Assembly: GCA_022606135.1 (NCBI GenBank)
Contig: JABYQN010000002.1
Coordinates: 620,001 to 684,000 of the forward strand
Length of the DNA stretch: 64,000 nucleotides
Direction of reading: 5' to 3'
From: Fomes fomentarius
Taxonomy: Eukaryota; Basidiomycota; Agaricomycetes; Polyporales; Polyporaceae
Positions 21,964-36,563 of this stretch are shown one piece after another (the stretch's first letter is position 1; every line of letters starts with the position of its first letter). Under the pieces are notes generated by a model. It saw nothing but the letters and a program-made list of their open reading frames with translations. It did no database searches and had not been told where the DNA came from. The position numbers were made by a program, and so were the translations under genes.

Positions 21964-24900
21964 TTCTCATCACTATGACAATGGGTGGCACAGCATCCAA
22001 AAATGCTGAATTCTTGACACTGCTGAACCAGAGCTTCCCACCAAGATCAAAGTTTAGTGTGAATGAGATTCCTGATTTGGCTGGGTGCATTGTCATAGTC
22101 ACTGGTGCACCTCCCATGCCATAGTGTGTAGTATTATAAGACTGACATCCACAAATAGGTGGAAACGTCAGCATTAAATATAAAATCGTCAAAGTATGCC
22201 ACATCAGGAAAAAAATACATCACTTGGAAGTACTATCGATACTCGGGAGACATCCAAATGCGAGAGACAAGTACCCCTTTAGGTAGCATTGATAGATGCC
22301 ACTGTAGCTCCCTGAGACCCCAATAGACATGCAGTCCATCTTGCGAGTAGTCAAGAGATTGTCCCAAGAATTCGTACACACACATTGATTAGTCATTTTG
22401 GGCCCTGTAGGTTGCAGCACAGGTGCGAAATGCTCTTGATTAATTCCTCACATGGGCACGATTGGTGATGCCTGCTGACTCAAAGACGGTGCATTCATGT
22501 GCTGTCATCATACTCATCTGTCTTGGTCTGAATGTACTTATACTCACTAACAGACTTCATGGATGCGAGATAGGCATGATATTCTTCATGTGCATTATCA
22601 CAGAACTTGCTTCGACTGTACAGATGTACTGATTAAATTTCTGGACCAGTTTCATAGTAATGGTGGGTCTGTACACTGGCAGGCCAAGGTAAAGCTCACC
22701 TAGTGAATATGCTGAAACCTCAACTACCTATTGAAGCAAGCAGAGCAAGCACACGAGAGAGCAGGGAAGCGAGCAACAATAGGATGAATTCGCATTTGTA
22801 CCAAGCAAATGCGTAAGGACTCGGAATACAGAGTGATGCGCGAGCCTTATAAGTAATTCAAGGGAATGTAAATGATCAAATAAGGACATTACTAAGGTAC
22901 CAGTAAGTCCGTAAGCGGTAGCATACAGGGGGTTATCGTACGATGATAGGGTATCGTCCGGGCCGGATGCGTCATCGGTCATACCCGGAAAAAAACTCAT
23001 GTTCCAACACTACCGTCGGACCACTTTGCATTCCTTGCATCTGCCCAGTGGACCAAGCCCCGCTTCCACGTCAGCAGCGTCTCCAAAGTGGACTGTGTCT
23101 AAACGTGACTTGACCGGGAGTTGTAACAGCAACGCTTTCCTACCGCATAGTGAAACCGGGTCACCCTTAGCACAGCCACGAAATGACTCTGTTCGCTGCT
23201 ACACGTGATCTGTGAGGGGACCGTCGATGCTTGACTCGACCCAGCCACCCGTTCACCACTCTCTCTTTTACATTTCTACATGCTCACGGACCATCGAAAG
23301 CACGACTTTTTACGCTGTCGAAAGTACTGAGAGACTTCTCGACATCTTAGGCATCATACATCGTGATTTGTGACCCTCAGACTCAGACTCACGGGTCAGA
23401 TCAACTCGTTGGTCAATCTCATTTTGATTGAGGGTCATGCAGATCAGGCAGAAGGGTGTAGGGTATGATGATGAGTGAAGGATGCATCATAATCGCCAGA
23501 TAAGTAGCATCTCTTTTTCTTTTATCATGGTCTCATCGTTGGCTACCTCAGAACACGTCCACCTTAAGATTTTGTGAGATCTCGTACGCCTCTCGTTCAT
23601 ATTGCATTTGTATCACTCTATACCAATGATATACATCACTCTCTTTGATCCATATTTGCGTATTCTACCTACTCACTACCTGCTGTTCAATTTCCAATTC
23701 TTATGTCAATTGAAACACTGTTTACATAAGATTGATACCGTCCTAAGATGCATCTTTTTTTGGCGGAGCGCATCTACTGTTGGCCTCTATCGCCCCGAAG
23801 GTACATTCAGAGACACGCAACCGACGAGCGTTGGTCCAGCGTGCTGTACACACTGCCAGGATCTCTCCAAGGTGTGTATAAATCAATAGGCATAATGGTG
23901 GCATGCCGCATAAGCATACAACCATAGGGGGAAAAAAAACCTTATTAGGTGACTACTGTCACCGGGAAATGCTTCCACGCACAGAGTATGGGACTCAAGG
24001 AAGATGGACTCATCCAGGTGTTACCATCTGTCAGTGTCATCCTACATGCATCTCCCGGGCGGTGTGGTACCGTTATAAGATGCATCCATTGTACTGAGCA
24101 TGCGGCGATGGCATGACAGGCAGTGACAGATAGCTCGCCGGGGTCCAAGGAACCATCCAGCATTGCATGTCATGTGGGTCTGTATCTGAGGGTCTCATTT
24201 GAGCCAGCACACAACTCGCAACGCCCTACTTAACAAGAGATTTGCCCAGCACCATGCTCACATTTGCCCCCGACCCCGCCCCCGCCTCCGCCTCCGCCCC
24301 CGCTTTCATCTCTAGTTGCGAAACGACTTGCAAGGGTACTGCAAGACCGACCTACTCAAGATCAGGATGTCGTCAGACAACTTCGACCCGGATTGGGTGT
24401 TATACGAGGAACTTGTGTTTTTTTCGAAGTTCAGTATATGTGTATTCGAACTTTAGTGCTGTACGTTACTTACTAGTTGTCGCTTGGGCTACGGTATAGA
24501 TGTGCTCTTTATGGGCCGGCAGGTGAGCAGAGGTTGTCGTACTTTTGGTCTCGGTTGTAACGTTGTTCATCACCGGTACTGTCAGCGCTGTTGTACTTCG
24601 ACTATGCGCTTACCTTCACTATGGAAGTTGAGTGCATATGGAAACGCAGGTTCACAGGTGCTTCCCTGGTGTACTTTGTATTCCGCTATACAACCTTGTT
24701 ACACAGCGCCATCTCCACAGTGGTCCCGTGGGTGCGAACGTCTGCACAATTCGAGTGTTACAGTTATTGATCGCGGATAAGATCACTGAAAACCCAACAT
24801 TAGCATGGCTGGGCACCATATGTGGGACAATCGTAGAGATTTCTTCCGCTAGTAAGCCGCAGTCCTTCTTTGTATTTTCAACTAACGGACCTTGATATAG

Positions 24901-25244
24901 CCCTCATAATACTCCGTATATACGGTGTCTCTCTGCGAGACTGGCGATGTTTAGTTGCTGTCATTCCCATCATCGGTGCGCTACTCCGATGACCCCTTCC
25001 GCGCAGGCATGTTGGATGAGTGAGGGTGCGATCGGAGGGGCAGAGACCGGCCAGCCCTTGTTGATGTAGCGCGTTATGCACGTTGCGTCGCAGTCACATG
25101 CGATGCGCTACTCAGATGACCTCATTGGAGAAGGCATAACGGAGGAACGAACCATGTTGTATCGTTTGACTTTGGTCTATCCTGTGGTGTTGGACTCTTT
25201 CCGAGTGTATCCAGTATGACTGTTTTGAAGCTTCTTATTTAATA
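21964..25244. other. Gene-poor stretch
   Basis: Short frames on both strands without recognisable domains. Visible oddities: a third CATCAGGAAAAA motif near 22203, and a CCCGCC/CCTCCG hexamer tract at about 24270-24302. Composition is more AT-rich around 23400-23780. No RNA gene recognised. Confidence 0.35.
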
Positions 25245-26502
25245 TCACAGTCTCCGTATGTTTATGTGGCCTGAAACTAAGAAGGAAGTAAGAAAGCAAA
25301 GGTGTACTTCTGTTTGAGACGTAGAACTCAAGTCCCTCGCTGGCGTTCTACGCCCAGTGGTAGCAGATATCGAGATGATCGCAAGCCCGTCGTCCGCGGA
25401 CGCCATCCAAGGAGAGAGTGCACCAGGTACGGACGAAGGACTCCAGTTGTAGTACAAGAGACCTCGGATACGGACGAACTATCACTAATGGGCGGCAGCG
25501 GTAGCACAAAAGCGGGCTCACTATCTGACGGCTGGACCAATTTGTACGACTTCGCGCCAGAGATCTCCACTAGCCTCTACAGAACGACATCCACACTCTC
25601 GTTGACGTCGACGTCAAAGATGATCTGCCCACGCAAAATTGGCGCATTCTCTGCTGTGAACACCCGGCAGGTCGACGGCGTGTCAGTGAATGAGCGTGAA
25701 CCGTCCCCCTGGGTGCGACCTTGCTATTGAAGCAGCTTTACCAAAGCCCGTCGTAAGGCCTCAAGGTCAAGCTTAAGGTACGCCTAGGCACAGGCTTCTC
25801 GTGCGATTAGGCAAGGCGTAGATCCTCTAGTAGAAAGCAACTTTGATATGCGGCCGTGAATTTATGATAGCAACTTCGACATTGGACACTTGCATACAGT
25901 GAGATGACGCGGTGATGTCGAGTCCACTGGCAGAAACAAGGTCTAGTCCTCATGGAGGTCAGTAGAGTGGTGTTCACATGCTGAGGTGCAGCATGGCCGT
26001 GGTCTTTGGCGCAAGACAGCGTGAGATCGATATCGACGTTGGAAGCAGAGGAAGGATGGACTGACCCCGAGACGGTAAAGTAACACGTCAATGCGGACTC
26101 CGAAAGCCATTATTGGGATCCTAGCAAGAATGAATCACAAGTCTTCTGCCAAGAGAATGGAAGTGAATAGACATGTCGGAGGTTTGGAGGATATGACAGC
26201 ATTGTCAGGGACAGAGAATGACTAGAGTTCTGCCCAACAGAGACACCTCAGGAAGTCGAGCCAGTTAGGTTAAGCCAAGTTGCCGGTTTGAGGGAATGAG
26301 ATGTCGAGGAAACAGTCGCCTGCAGACGTTGATGAGGGTAACGCAAATGGGAAGACGATGTGCATGCGCACGTTGCATCGCATGCACATCCTACCAAGTA
26401 GTAATAGATCGCACCTTTCCGTAACTTACCATATGCAGTGCCACGGAGCGCCACAACGGGGCTCTGCTCCCAGCCTTCCGCACCCACTCGCCTCAGCGTC
26501 AA
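25245..26502 (-). pseudogene. Coding-like fragments, probable gene relic
   Basis: On the minus strand three stretches look protein-coding: about 26502-26400 (VGAEGWEQSPVVALRGTAYG), about 26065-25950 (YFTVSGSVHPSSASNVDID) and about 25700-25330 (TDTPSTCRVFTAENAPILRG and ILRGQIIFDVDVNESVDVVL, then, after an in-frame TAG, EISGAKSYKLVQPSDSEPA and PPISDSSSVSEVSCTTTG). The beta-rich, hydrophilic look recalls arrestin-like or C2-like proteins, but I cannot assign a family. Frames change between pieces without convincing introns. The alternative is a real gene with introns I cannot place. Confidence 0.3.
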
Positions 26503-27413
26503 CCCATCTTGTCTTCTTCCAGCGACTCGCCGAAGAGTAGAGTCGAACGCTTGTTTGTCGGAGGTAGACCATTGAGGCAGGACCTCGGGGTCTGCCCGAG
26601 GCCGCTATCGCTGACCGTCAGCCCGACTCGCCCACGTGGCACAGGCCTGTTCAGGCCCGCGCATCATATGGGCTCTTTGTTCGCGGTGTTGTACGCCATC
26701 TGCTGTAATCCTTCTCTGCTTTCAACGACAGCATCGTGGATTTCTAGTAAGAAGGTGAGTAATCTGAACGTTCAGATGGAATTGAAGGTCGCAGTGAGCG
26801 GGATGCATTGAAGGTGGGAGAGTGCCCGAAATTCAAATGAGACCTCGGAGTTAACGTTATGAATGCGACCCATCCATCACCTCACCTTCTTTCCACCAGA
26901 AATGACCGCGCGATCCCGTGGTGACAGTCATCCAGACTCCCGACTAGTCCGCGACGACGTACACCTGGCAACTGAGTCGCCGACGTCGCCAGCATCTTCG
27001 GAGAACTCTCGGTCGAGTTGTGGCGGAAGGCCGCCTCAAGCAAAGACAACGCAGAAGTCGGTGCTACACAACACTCATCATCTGTCCGAGGCTCTGATCA
27101 GATCTCGCGAAGACTGTGGTCGACTCGTGTGCTTGCGACCGCAAGAGACATTTCCGAAGAATGCATGCATGCCTATCACACGGCCTTCTTCTCGAGGTTG
27201 GGTCCGGGACAAGTACTGAGTTCGGTATGTTTCCTTGATGCCCAGACTTTTACATGTCTTCTTTTGCCCTGTGGTCGTGACCGATAACTCAGTTTCCGCG
27301 TGCGCCTGGTACGTATCGCGATGCTCGTGACCGCGTACCTGGCAAGAACACACATCGCGTTTGCTGTCCCGAACAAGCAGCGCGTGCAATCATGCATCTC
27401 GCGAGGAGGTCCT
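26503..27413. other. Intergenic
   Basis: Upstream region of the GH18 gene. Short frames, none recognised. Confidence 0.35.
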
Positions 27414-27420
27414 ATAAAGT
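27414..27420 (+). promoter_or_regulatory. Putative TATA box of GH18 gene
   Basis: TATAAAG about 95 bp before the ATG at 27515. Confidence 0.45.
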
Positions 27421-27514
27421 CCATGCTACCTCCGTTACCAGACGTCGGGCCTTCATCCGCCAATCCCTCCCCGCGTCCTCCTAGGTTCTACCTCGCGCCC
27501 CGCCGCCTCGCACC

Positions 27515-28474
27515 ATGGTCAATGCCGCGGCGATCGCGAACCGCGTCGTCGTGTACTACCAGACGCAGTACCAGAACGGCCGATATGTCTCCCCGCTCCC
27601 GCTCATCGGCTATGTCACCCACCTTCTCCTCGCCGCGTTCCACCTGAACATGGGCAACGTCGGCCCCGACATCGTCCACCTCAACGACTTCATGCCCAGC
27701 GAGCCCTACTACGCGCCCATGTGGCCCGACATCGCGCAACTGCAGGGCAACGGGACCAAGATCCTCGGAATGCTGGGCGGTGCCGCGCCCGGGACATACA
27801 GCTGCCTGGTGGACAGCCTGTTCGACACGTACTACCCGCCGCTGCGGGACGTGATTCAGACGTACAAGCTGGACGGGATGGACCTGGACGTCGAGCAGTC
27901 GGTGTCGCCCGCGACGATCGAGCGGCTCATCCGGACGCTCAAGGCGGACTTTGGGGACGAGTTCATCATCACGCTCGCGCCCGTCGCGTCCGCGCTGACC
28001 GAGGGCGGGAACCTGTCCGGGTTCGACTACATCGACCTGGAGGCGAACCTGGGCGACCTGATCGCGTTCTACAACGCGCAGTTCTACTCGGGCTTCGGGA
28101 CGTTCTTCCCCGAGGACCAGTACATCCGCATCATCGAGTACGAGCAAGGCATTGACCCGTCGCGCGTGACGGCGACGGTGCTCACGAACCCGTCGAACGG
28201 CTTTGGGTATGTCAGCCCGGAGAACGTGGTGAAGAGCATCGAGAACCTGATGGAGAAGTACGGGACGGGATGGGGCGGGGTAGGCGGGTGGGAGTACTTC
28301 AACTCGAACCCGGACAGCACGCAGCCGTGGAAGTGGGCGGAGCTGGTGAAGGACGCGATGCATGTGCAGAAGGCGAAGATGGAGGCGCGGCAGCGCGACC
28401 AGGAGCTCAAGGCGCGCGAGGCGGAGGGCCGCGTGCGCTCGCGGATGTTCAAGCCTCCTGCCAACGAGAACTAA
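27515..28474 (+). CDS. GH18 chitinase-like protein, no signal peptide
   Basis: A single exon of 319 residues. The GH18 catalytic signature DxxDxDxE appears as DGMDLDVE, with D120, D123, D125 and the acid E127. Other family marks are ILGMLGGA (strand 3 region, residues 83-90), ITLAPVASAL and GVGGWEYFNS near the end. It therefore should bind and cleave beta-1,4-GlcNAc links or the chitobiose core of N-glycans (ENGase-like). The N-terminus MVNAAAIANRVVVYYQ enters the first strand directly with no signal peptide, so an intracellular role is plausible. After the barrel comes a charged helix rich in Lys/Glu/Arg (about residues 283-313), unusual for secreted chitinases. Start context CACCATGG is good. 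Codon use is strongly GC-biased, as in highly expressed genes. Confidence 0.85.
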   Translation: MVNAAAIANRVVVYYQTQYQNGRYVSPLPLIGYVTHLLLAAFHLNMGNVGPDIVHLNDFMPSEPYYAPMWPDIAQLQGNGTKILGMLGGAAPGTYSCLVDSLFDTYYPPLRDVIQTYKLDGMDLDVEQSVSPATIERLIRTLKADFGDEFIITLAPVASALTEGGNLSGFDYIDLEANLGDLIAFYNAQFYSGFGTFFPEDQYIRIIEYEQGIDPSRVTATVLTNPSNGFGYVSPENVVKSIENLMEKYGTGWGGVGGWEYFNSNPDSTQPWKWAELVKDAMHVQKAKMEARQRDQELKAREAEGRVRSRMFKPPANEN

Positions 28475-29338
28475 TAGAAGGAAAATGCTCGGAAGTGTTC
28501 GTTTGTATCATCACTCGGGATTTCTGGAGGACATCGGGGAATTCGCGCAACTGTGTACCAATACCATTTACGACTATTCAATGCCGGTTTCTCATCTCTT
28601 CTTCTGGTGTGCGACCGTCCAGTCGGCAAGACGAGCAAGCTCTTTCGATTCCGGCGCTCCGCTGAGCTGGGAAGTCCGTCTTGACTCAAATTCGAGGAGG
28701 ATCGGTGGATCGGCCCAGGCGAACTCCAAACTCCACTAGGCGCAAGTCGGTAAGCGCGCACGAACGATGTGGCTTACTCACACCGTTACTCCCACCCCAG
28801 TGACCAGTCTCATTCGCAATATTCGAATCAGGGCCGCTAGTACGTTAAGGATGCTCGGGTATTGCAATCGGCCCGTATACTGGTACGTACAGAGGTGGAG
28901 CAACACACGAACTGAGCAAAGTTCGGGTATGACGACAGGGTGCCGCGGATACATAAGGAGAGCACGATGCCCCCGCAAAAAGAGCGTCGCCTCCCCCTCA
29001 GTATCCCCACAAAATCTTCACCGGGTCTGCAAGTCAATCTCCCTGTCTTATCTCTTACAGGCCCCGACCGTGAAGACAAGGCAAACGCGCGCCTCGTGTT
29101 TGCGGCTTCCCTGTGGCTCCACTGCGCGTGTTTCGCGATACATAAGTGAGGACTCCTGCAAGCACTGTGCACTCCTCATCTCACTCGTTCTCTTTTTGCC
29201 TTTCATCGCAAGTCTGCGACTTGCCCGTAGCTGCCTGCTCTCCCACTGCCCACCAATCGTCTCATCTACTTTGATACATCTTCTTCCACCCACTTCCTCC
29301 CCCACAGCCAATCCGCATTTTTGGTTCCAACTTTCATC
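28475..29338. other. Intergenic
   Basis: 3' flank of the GH18 gene and 5' region of the next plus-strand gene; pyrimidine-rich before 29339. No gene recognised. Confidence 0.4.
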
Positions 29339-30367
29339 ATGAACCACACCATGACAGCAACGCTGCCTTCGTTCGCAAATCTGACCAAGTCGCGCTCGCA
29401 CTCCAGCACCCGCGCAGACGCGATCGCAATGTACCCAATCAGCCCCATCGGCGTATTCCCCCCTCCCGCACCCAAGGCGCGCCACTCTCTCCGCGACCGC
29501 TGCGGTATCACACTCACGCTCGAGATCGAGGCTCCATTCAAGCCCACCAAGGTGCCAGGCCCATGGTCGCCCAAGGGGCACCTCCAGCCACACCGGAGCA
29601 ACCTTCCCCGCCGCCGCAATCCCAAACCGTGCTTCGCGAGTTACCAGGACGTCAAACCCACTGTCACCGTCCAGCCGCCCAAGCCCGCGCTTGCCCCCGC
29701 ACCTGCAGCTGCTCTGCCATTCCCAGCACCCCCAACGCCCCAGCAGCCGCCCAAGGCGTCCGAGCCCCACCTGCAAGCGATCATCCCTGCCGTCTGGGTC
29801 GCGTTCGGACAGGAGGCTGCGACGAAAGGGGCAAAACGCCCGTACGAAGAAGGGTTCACGCACATCGTCGAGATCTGCTACGCGCACGGCAGCGTCGCGT
29901 TCACGGGAGGGAGCGCCGAGCGCCGCTGGGAGGTGGCAGACTCCGGGCGCGGAGGGGGCGGCGTCCAGAGGCTGCGCCTCGTGCTGCCTGAGCAGGCGCG
30001 CACAAGGGAAGGCCGGGCGGCGCTCGCGCTGACGAACCCGCAGCTGCGCGCGGCGCGCGACTTCATCGCGGAGGGCCTGCCGCAGTCGCTCGCGGTGCTG
30101 CCTGAGCAGGGCGCGGTGCGCGTGCTGGTGACGGCGCCCGCGGGGCGTCCGACGGACGCGATGTGCGTGCTGGGCTGCTACCTTGCGTTTGTGGCGGGCA
30201 GGGACGCGGAGTCGATTCTGCAGTGCATTGACGAGGAGGAGAGCATATTGAGCGTGTGGAAGGGCGAGGTTTCGGGCGAGGAGATCGAGCGCATCGAGAA
30301 GATGGCGAGGGCGTGGTCGTGGTTGTCTGCTGTGGCTGGGGCACAGAAGCCGAAGCTGTCGTCGTGA
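29339..30367 (+). CDS. Dual-specificity-phosphatase-like protein lacking catalytic Cys
   Basis: A single exon of about 342 residues, starting at ATG 29339 (MNHTMTATLPSF). An N-terminal half rich in Pro/Ala/Ser looks disordered. The second half resembles a protein tyrosine/dual-specificity phosphatase fold: GFTHIVEICYAHG like the DSP strand-loop, a central region of strands and helices, then VRVLVTAPAGRPTDA followed by MCVLGCYLAF, at the place where active enzymes have VHCxxGxxRS and a hydrophobic helix. The His-Cys and the Arg of the P-loop are replaced (TA, and T or D). If the fold is right it is a pseudophosphatase, perhaps a phospho-binding or scaffold protein. It could also be an unrelated fold. 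Ordinary GC-rich codon use; no targeting signal. Confidence 0.6.
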   Translation: MNHTMTATLPSFANLTKSRSHSSTRADAIAMYPISPIGVFPPPAPKARHSLRDRCGITLTLEIEAPFKPTKVPGPWSPKGHLQPHRSNLPRRRNPKPCFASYQDVKPTVTVQPPKPALAPAPAAALPFPAPPTPQQPPKASEPHLQAIIPAVWVAFGQEAATKGAKRPYEEGFTHIVEICYAHGSVAFTGGSAERRWEVADSGRGGGGVQRLRLVLPEQARTREGRAALALTNPQLRAARDFIAEGLPQSLAVLPEQGAVRVLVTAPAGRPTDAMCVLGCYLAFVAGRDAESILQCIDEEESILSVWKGEVSGEEIERIEKMARAWSWLSAVAGAQKPKLSS

Positions 30368-31088
30368 GTTAGCGTTCGCACACTCATACTCGACGCTCGC
30401 GCCGAGTGCGCGTTATCCTGATGATAGATGACCACTATATCTGTGTATCCATACTTTAACTGACTCGTGTATTTCTTTAATTATTGATGTATTATGCATG
30501 GCACGCATCTCTACGAATTCCACTATGTGATACGCCTGGTCGTCTCTCTGCAGTACAGCTCAAGTTAGCTGCAACCACCCCATGCCCTGAACGGTGCAGG
30601 AACACCATGTATCAACGGCTGGGATGTGTGCTCTCAATCGTACCTGTGCGGGATGAAGCTGAAGATGAGTAAACACGAGGGACCCACGTGGCCTCTGGAA
30701 CGCAAATAGTCGTATTGATACAACACTGATGAGGGCACGTCTACTCGTGGTAGATGTACAGGGAGGTATACTGCGCAGCCTGGACCCAAAAGGTAGGTTC
30801 AAACAGTCATTCGCAACGTGGTGTTTTGCTGGAAAATCGCGGCGGAGGTGAGTGGCCGACCCGCCCTGATGTACGCCAACCGAAGCTCCTGTGACTGCAG
30901 TTAGAGGATGGCATGCGGCCAACAGATGGTGAATATCACACACCTCAAAACTATGCTGGTCGTAGGGAGGCACACTGTTGACGCTCTGCAGGCTGTCCTG
31001 TACAGACTGCGAGGAACTTATAGCCACAGAGGGGAGCAACGGAGCTGTAGCAAGTATTAATCATGTTTTTTGCTCGGGCACTTCCGAA
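30368..31088. other. Intergenic
   Basis: Convergent region between the phosphatase-like gene (+) and the Nup98-motif gene (-). Frames here lack domain signatures. Confidence 0.4.
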
Positions 31089-31770
31089 TCAAGGTCGAGT
31101 CTTACGACGCTGCGGCTGCACTATCGGTGGTGCCGGTGGTACGTTTGCGGTCTTCTTCCCGACCCGATACGCTTCCCAGCGCAGCTCCTATGTAGCTCCT
31201 ATCAGACATTGTGGGTCGAACAAGCTCCTATAGGAGGGCAACTGTGTACCTCAAAGGAGTACATCGAGTACTCGCGCTGGGCCACGATCGAGTGGAATAT
31301 CGCATCACTGCCATATTCTTGCAACTTAGTGGGGCTGAACGCCTGTGCTTCTAGGTTCCCCGCAGGTATAGCGCTGCCCGTCGCGAGCCCGGTGCCGTTC
31401 GGCAAAGTTGAGCCACCCTCGAGCTCTGAGTATGGTTCGAAGAGTGGCGGAAGGCCCAAGGCCACGCGTTGCTGTGGGTCAGCTGGCAATGGAGGAACAG
31501 GCCGCGGTGCTGTTCTAGTCGCGATGTAGGCCTGAACGTAGTCCTGATATCGTTGCTCCTGTACAAAGTTGAATCATGAGACACCAGACGGAGATGAAGA
31601 AGAGCATGAGAGTAGGGTGTACTTCGAAGCTTTGGTCCACTGGCGGACGCACCGCAGGTACATTCATGTATATTATTCGGGCCATGGTGAACCTGGTTGG
31701 TGGAGTAACCTGGTGGCTCTGCGGATGTATTCGCCCAGGATGGCGCAGTACTTGGTTCGAAATCGGGCAC
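31089..31770 (-). CDS. Small protein with Nup98-like EELR motif
   Basis: Not a known named gene. The minus-strand model starts MPDFEPSTAPSWANTSAEPP (31770) and continues, after an intron whose acceptor is TGTACAG near 31563, as EQRYQDYVQAYIATRTAPRP, then AFSPTKLQEYGSDAIFHSIV and AQREYSMYSFE. A 62-nt intron (31249-31188, GTACAC...CATAG, phase 0) joins this to ELRWEAYRVGKKTANVPPAP, ending QPQRRKTRP at 31089. The joined segment EYSMYSFEELRWEAYRVGKK resembles the EYxxxSxEELRxxDYxxxRK motif after the FG repeats of Nup98/Nup116-type nucleoporins. There are no FG repeats here. The first intron's donor is uncertain. A role near the nuclear pore is only a guess. Confidence 0.5.
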
Positions 31771-32163
31771 GGACTGAGTTGCACTACTGATTACAGCTTA
31801 CAGAGACCGTGCCATGCTGGATGAGTGGCTCAGTTGGGTGAAGCGTGCAGCGGGCTACTGAATATGGCCGCGGGGACGTCCTTAGTTCAATTCCCGCCTT
31901 GGCCCGTGTTTTACCTCTCCGCAGTAGGGCCAATTGCAACCCATGTTTAGACGGCCGATGGCCGGCCAGCAATACCGAGTCTCCACCGTCCACGACATCC
32001 GGGCTCTGTGTATGGTCTCACGCGCTGTGTCTTTGCTCTTCATCTGAACGCGACTCTTCTTGTATCTTTGTCTCTTCGTTCCTACTTCTTAGGTCATTCG
32101 ACAAATAGCTGCACTGGAATCTGTAGTTCTGCGTGTGACTGAGACTTGACGTCTGGATACTAT
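31771..32163. other. Divergent intergenic region with tRNA-like piece
   Basis: Contains an A-box-like tggctcagttggg at 31826-31838, a B-box-like gttcaattccc at 31884-31894, and a T4 run at 31909-31912, but no convincing cloverleaf. Presumably also the promoters of both neighbouring genes. Confidence 0.35.
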
Positions 32164-36282
<4,119 letters not shown>

Positions 36283-36563
36283 GCTAGAGCTAGAGCTATC
36301 TAGGACATACTATATAGAGCACGGTAATATAACTTGCATATTTTATTCTCATTTGTTTGGATCTCGAGCGAGTGAGCTTGTGTGCAAGCTTCAACTTGTA
36401 GCAGCGGACGAGCACTCCATTTTGAGCAGGAGCCTGGGATCATGCTGACGCACCAGGCATCTCATGACCGTGAGTGGCAACCGAGCGTACCCCTAATATA
36501 CCTTAGGTCTAGCATCTATCATTTGCGATAGAGCTATCAGGTACCTCCAACAAGCACGACGCG
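36283..36563. other. Intergenic
   Basis: Short spacer between two plus-strand genes; nothing else seen. Confidence 0.4.

Noticed and set aside
27488..28363. Minus-strand frame of 291 codons
   Set aside because: Antisense shadow of the GC-rich GH18 gene, Arg/Val/Leu-rich composition.
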